A DNA stretch of 7,207 nucleotides, taken from positions 1 to 7,207 of the forward strand of contig JAIXYF010000293.1 of the NCBI GenBank assembly GCA_027490345.1, written 5' to 3'. This document shows, one piece after another, positions 6,456 to 7,207 of this stretch (positions within the stretch are counted from its first letter, which is position 1; each line of letters starts with the position of its first letter). The DNA is from Novosphingobium sp. Its GTDB lineage: Bacteria; Pseudomonadota; Alphaproteobacteria; Sphingomonadales; Sphingomonadaceae. The notes beneath the pieces were generated by a model. That model did no database searches. It was not told the origin of the DNA and was given only the letters and a program-made list of their open reading frames with translations. Position numbers and translations under genes: made by a program.

Positions 6456-7207
6456 CAGTCGTGCTCCTCTTCATCCTGCTCGCCGCCGGGCGCGGCGAAA
6501 TGAGTCTCGCGGCGCGGGGCTTGACCATCGCCGTCCAGCGGCATGGCGATCAGCGCAAAGTCCTGCGGCCGCGCCTTGTCTGCGGGCACAACGGCATAAA
6601 GCCGCACTTTGGCCGTGCTGTCTGCCGGAACCGCCACTTCGATGGTGGCCCGCGCAGCATCGGGCGCCATCTCGTCGGTGTAGAGCACCGCGCCGGGCAG
6701 CCCTTGCGCGGCAATGCGCAAGGTGCGCGGGCGGTCCTGCATGTTGCGCAGCGCCAGCGTGAAGGCATTGCGCACTGCGCCGTCCGAAAGCTGCACGAAT
6801 TCGGGATTGCGTTCGCGCGCCACCGGAAGCGTCAGCCGCTCGCGCGCGCCGAGCATGAACAGCAGCGCCAGGCCGATCCCGCCCCACACCGCGAAATAGG
6901 CAAGGATGCGCGGGCGCAGCAGCACCCCCAGCGCCGGACGCGCCGCCTCGCCCTTGATCTCCCGCTCGGCATCAATCAGCGTGCAATAATCGATCAGCCC
7001 GCGCGGACGGCCCACCGAGGCCATTGCCTTGTCGCAGGCATCCACGCACGGCGCGCACGTGATGCAGCCGATCTGCGCTCCTTCGCGAATGTCGATGCCC
7101 GTGGGGCAAACCGCCACGCACTGTTTGCAATCGATGCAGTCGCCCAGCGGGCTGGCTGCACCCCCCAAATCTCGCTTGGTCGCTTCCTTGAGCGATCCGC
7201 GCGGCTC
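6455..7207 (-). CDS. ccoG: Membrane polyferredoxin CcoG/FixG, C-terminal part (5' end outside window)
   Basis: CcoG is a membrane iron-sulfur protein of the cbb3 maturation cluster, reported as a copper reductase acting with CcoI. Only the last 250 residues are here; the first base of the window end is in frame with codon Glu. Two ferredoxin-type cysteine clusters are visible, C24-x2-C27-x2-C30-x3-C34P and C48-x2-C51-x2-C54-x3-C58 (numbered within the fragment), followed by GRPRGLIDYCTL and a membrane helix (about 101-120). The rest is the periplasmic Ig-like C-terminal domain (for example VQLSDGAVRNAFTLALRNM). The missing part should carry the N-terminal membrane helices. An internal TTG at 7168 is not the start, since the reading frame and the conserved EPRGSLKEATKRDL sequence continue upstream. 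The protein ends in an acidic tail (EQDEEEHD) whose codons contain the ribosome binding site of ccoH. Confidence 0.96.
   Translation of the reverse strand, partial: EPRGSLKEATKRDLGGAASPLGDCIDCKQCVAVCPTGIDIREGAQIGCITCAPCVDACDKAMASVGRPRGLIDYCTLIDAEREIKGEAARPALGVLLRPRILAYFAVWGGIGLALLFMLGARERLTLPVARERNPEFVQLSDGAVRNAFTLALRNMQDRPRTLRIAAQGLPGAVLYTDEMAPDAARATIEVAVPADSTAKVRLYAVVPADKARPQDFALIAMPLDGDGQAPRRETHFAAPGGEQDEEEHD

Noticed and set aside
7166..7168. TTG at 7168 as the start of ccoG
   Set aside because: The frame and conserved FixG sequence continue upstream to the window edge, so the gene is simply cut off there.

Overview
The window looks like the chromosome of a GC-rich alphaproteobacterium, most likely from the Sphingomonadales. 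This placement is an inference from the high GC content, the fix/cco maturation block ending in hemN, the eda-ppc pair, and the style of the protein sequences. It has not been tested by any search. Every gene I can support lies on the minus strand, so transcription runs from high to low coordinates. Coding density is close to complete, and I see no RNA genes, insertion sequences, CRISPR array, prophage genes or frameshifts.

Region 1 (7207 down to about 2113) is a tightly packed block for cbb3-type (high-affinity) cytochrome c oxidase maturation: ccoG (5' part outside the window), ccoH, ccoI, ccoS, a small unrecognised secreted Cys-rich protein, and hemN. Each gene overlaps the next by 1 to 4 bases (TGATG, GTGA, ATGA, ATGA, ATGA), which strongly suggests one translationally coupled operon. 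The structural genes ccoNOP are expected just upstream, beyond position 7207. The likely roles are: CcoG handles copper reduction in the membrane; CcoI exports copper for the CuB site; CcoH and CcoS support assembly and metal or heme insertion; HemN supplies heme precursor without needing oxygen. The 85-residue protein between ccoS and hemN has a signal peptide and a CxxCH motif, and is the least explained part of the window.

Region 2 (2112 down to 1) follows a 127-bp gap with no convincing terminator or promoter. It holds eda (KDPG aldolase, last step of the Entner-Doudoroff pathway) and, 29 bp further on, the first 446 codons of a divergent phosphoenolpyruvate carboxylase gene (ppc), which runs off the low-coordinate end. 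Eda yields pyruvate plus glyceraldehyde-3-phosphate, and Ppc refills oxaloacetate from PEP, so the pair fits central carbon metabolism.

The points most worth following up are the small CxxCH protein, a perfect 20-bp palindrome that would hide its ribosome binding site inside a ccoS hairpin, and the altered signature motifs of the Ppc N-terminal half.
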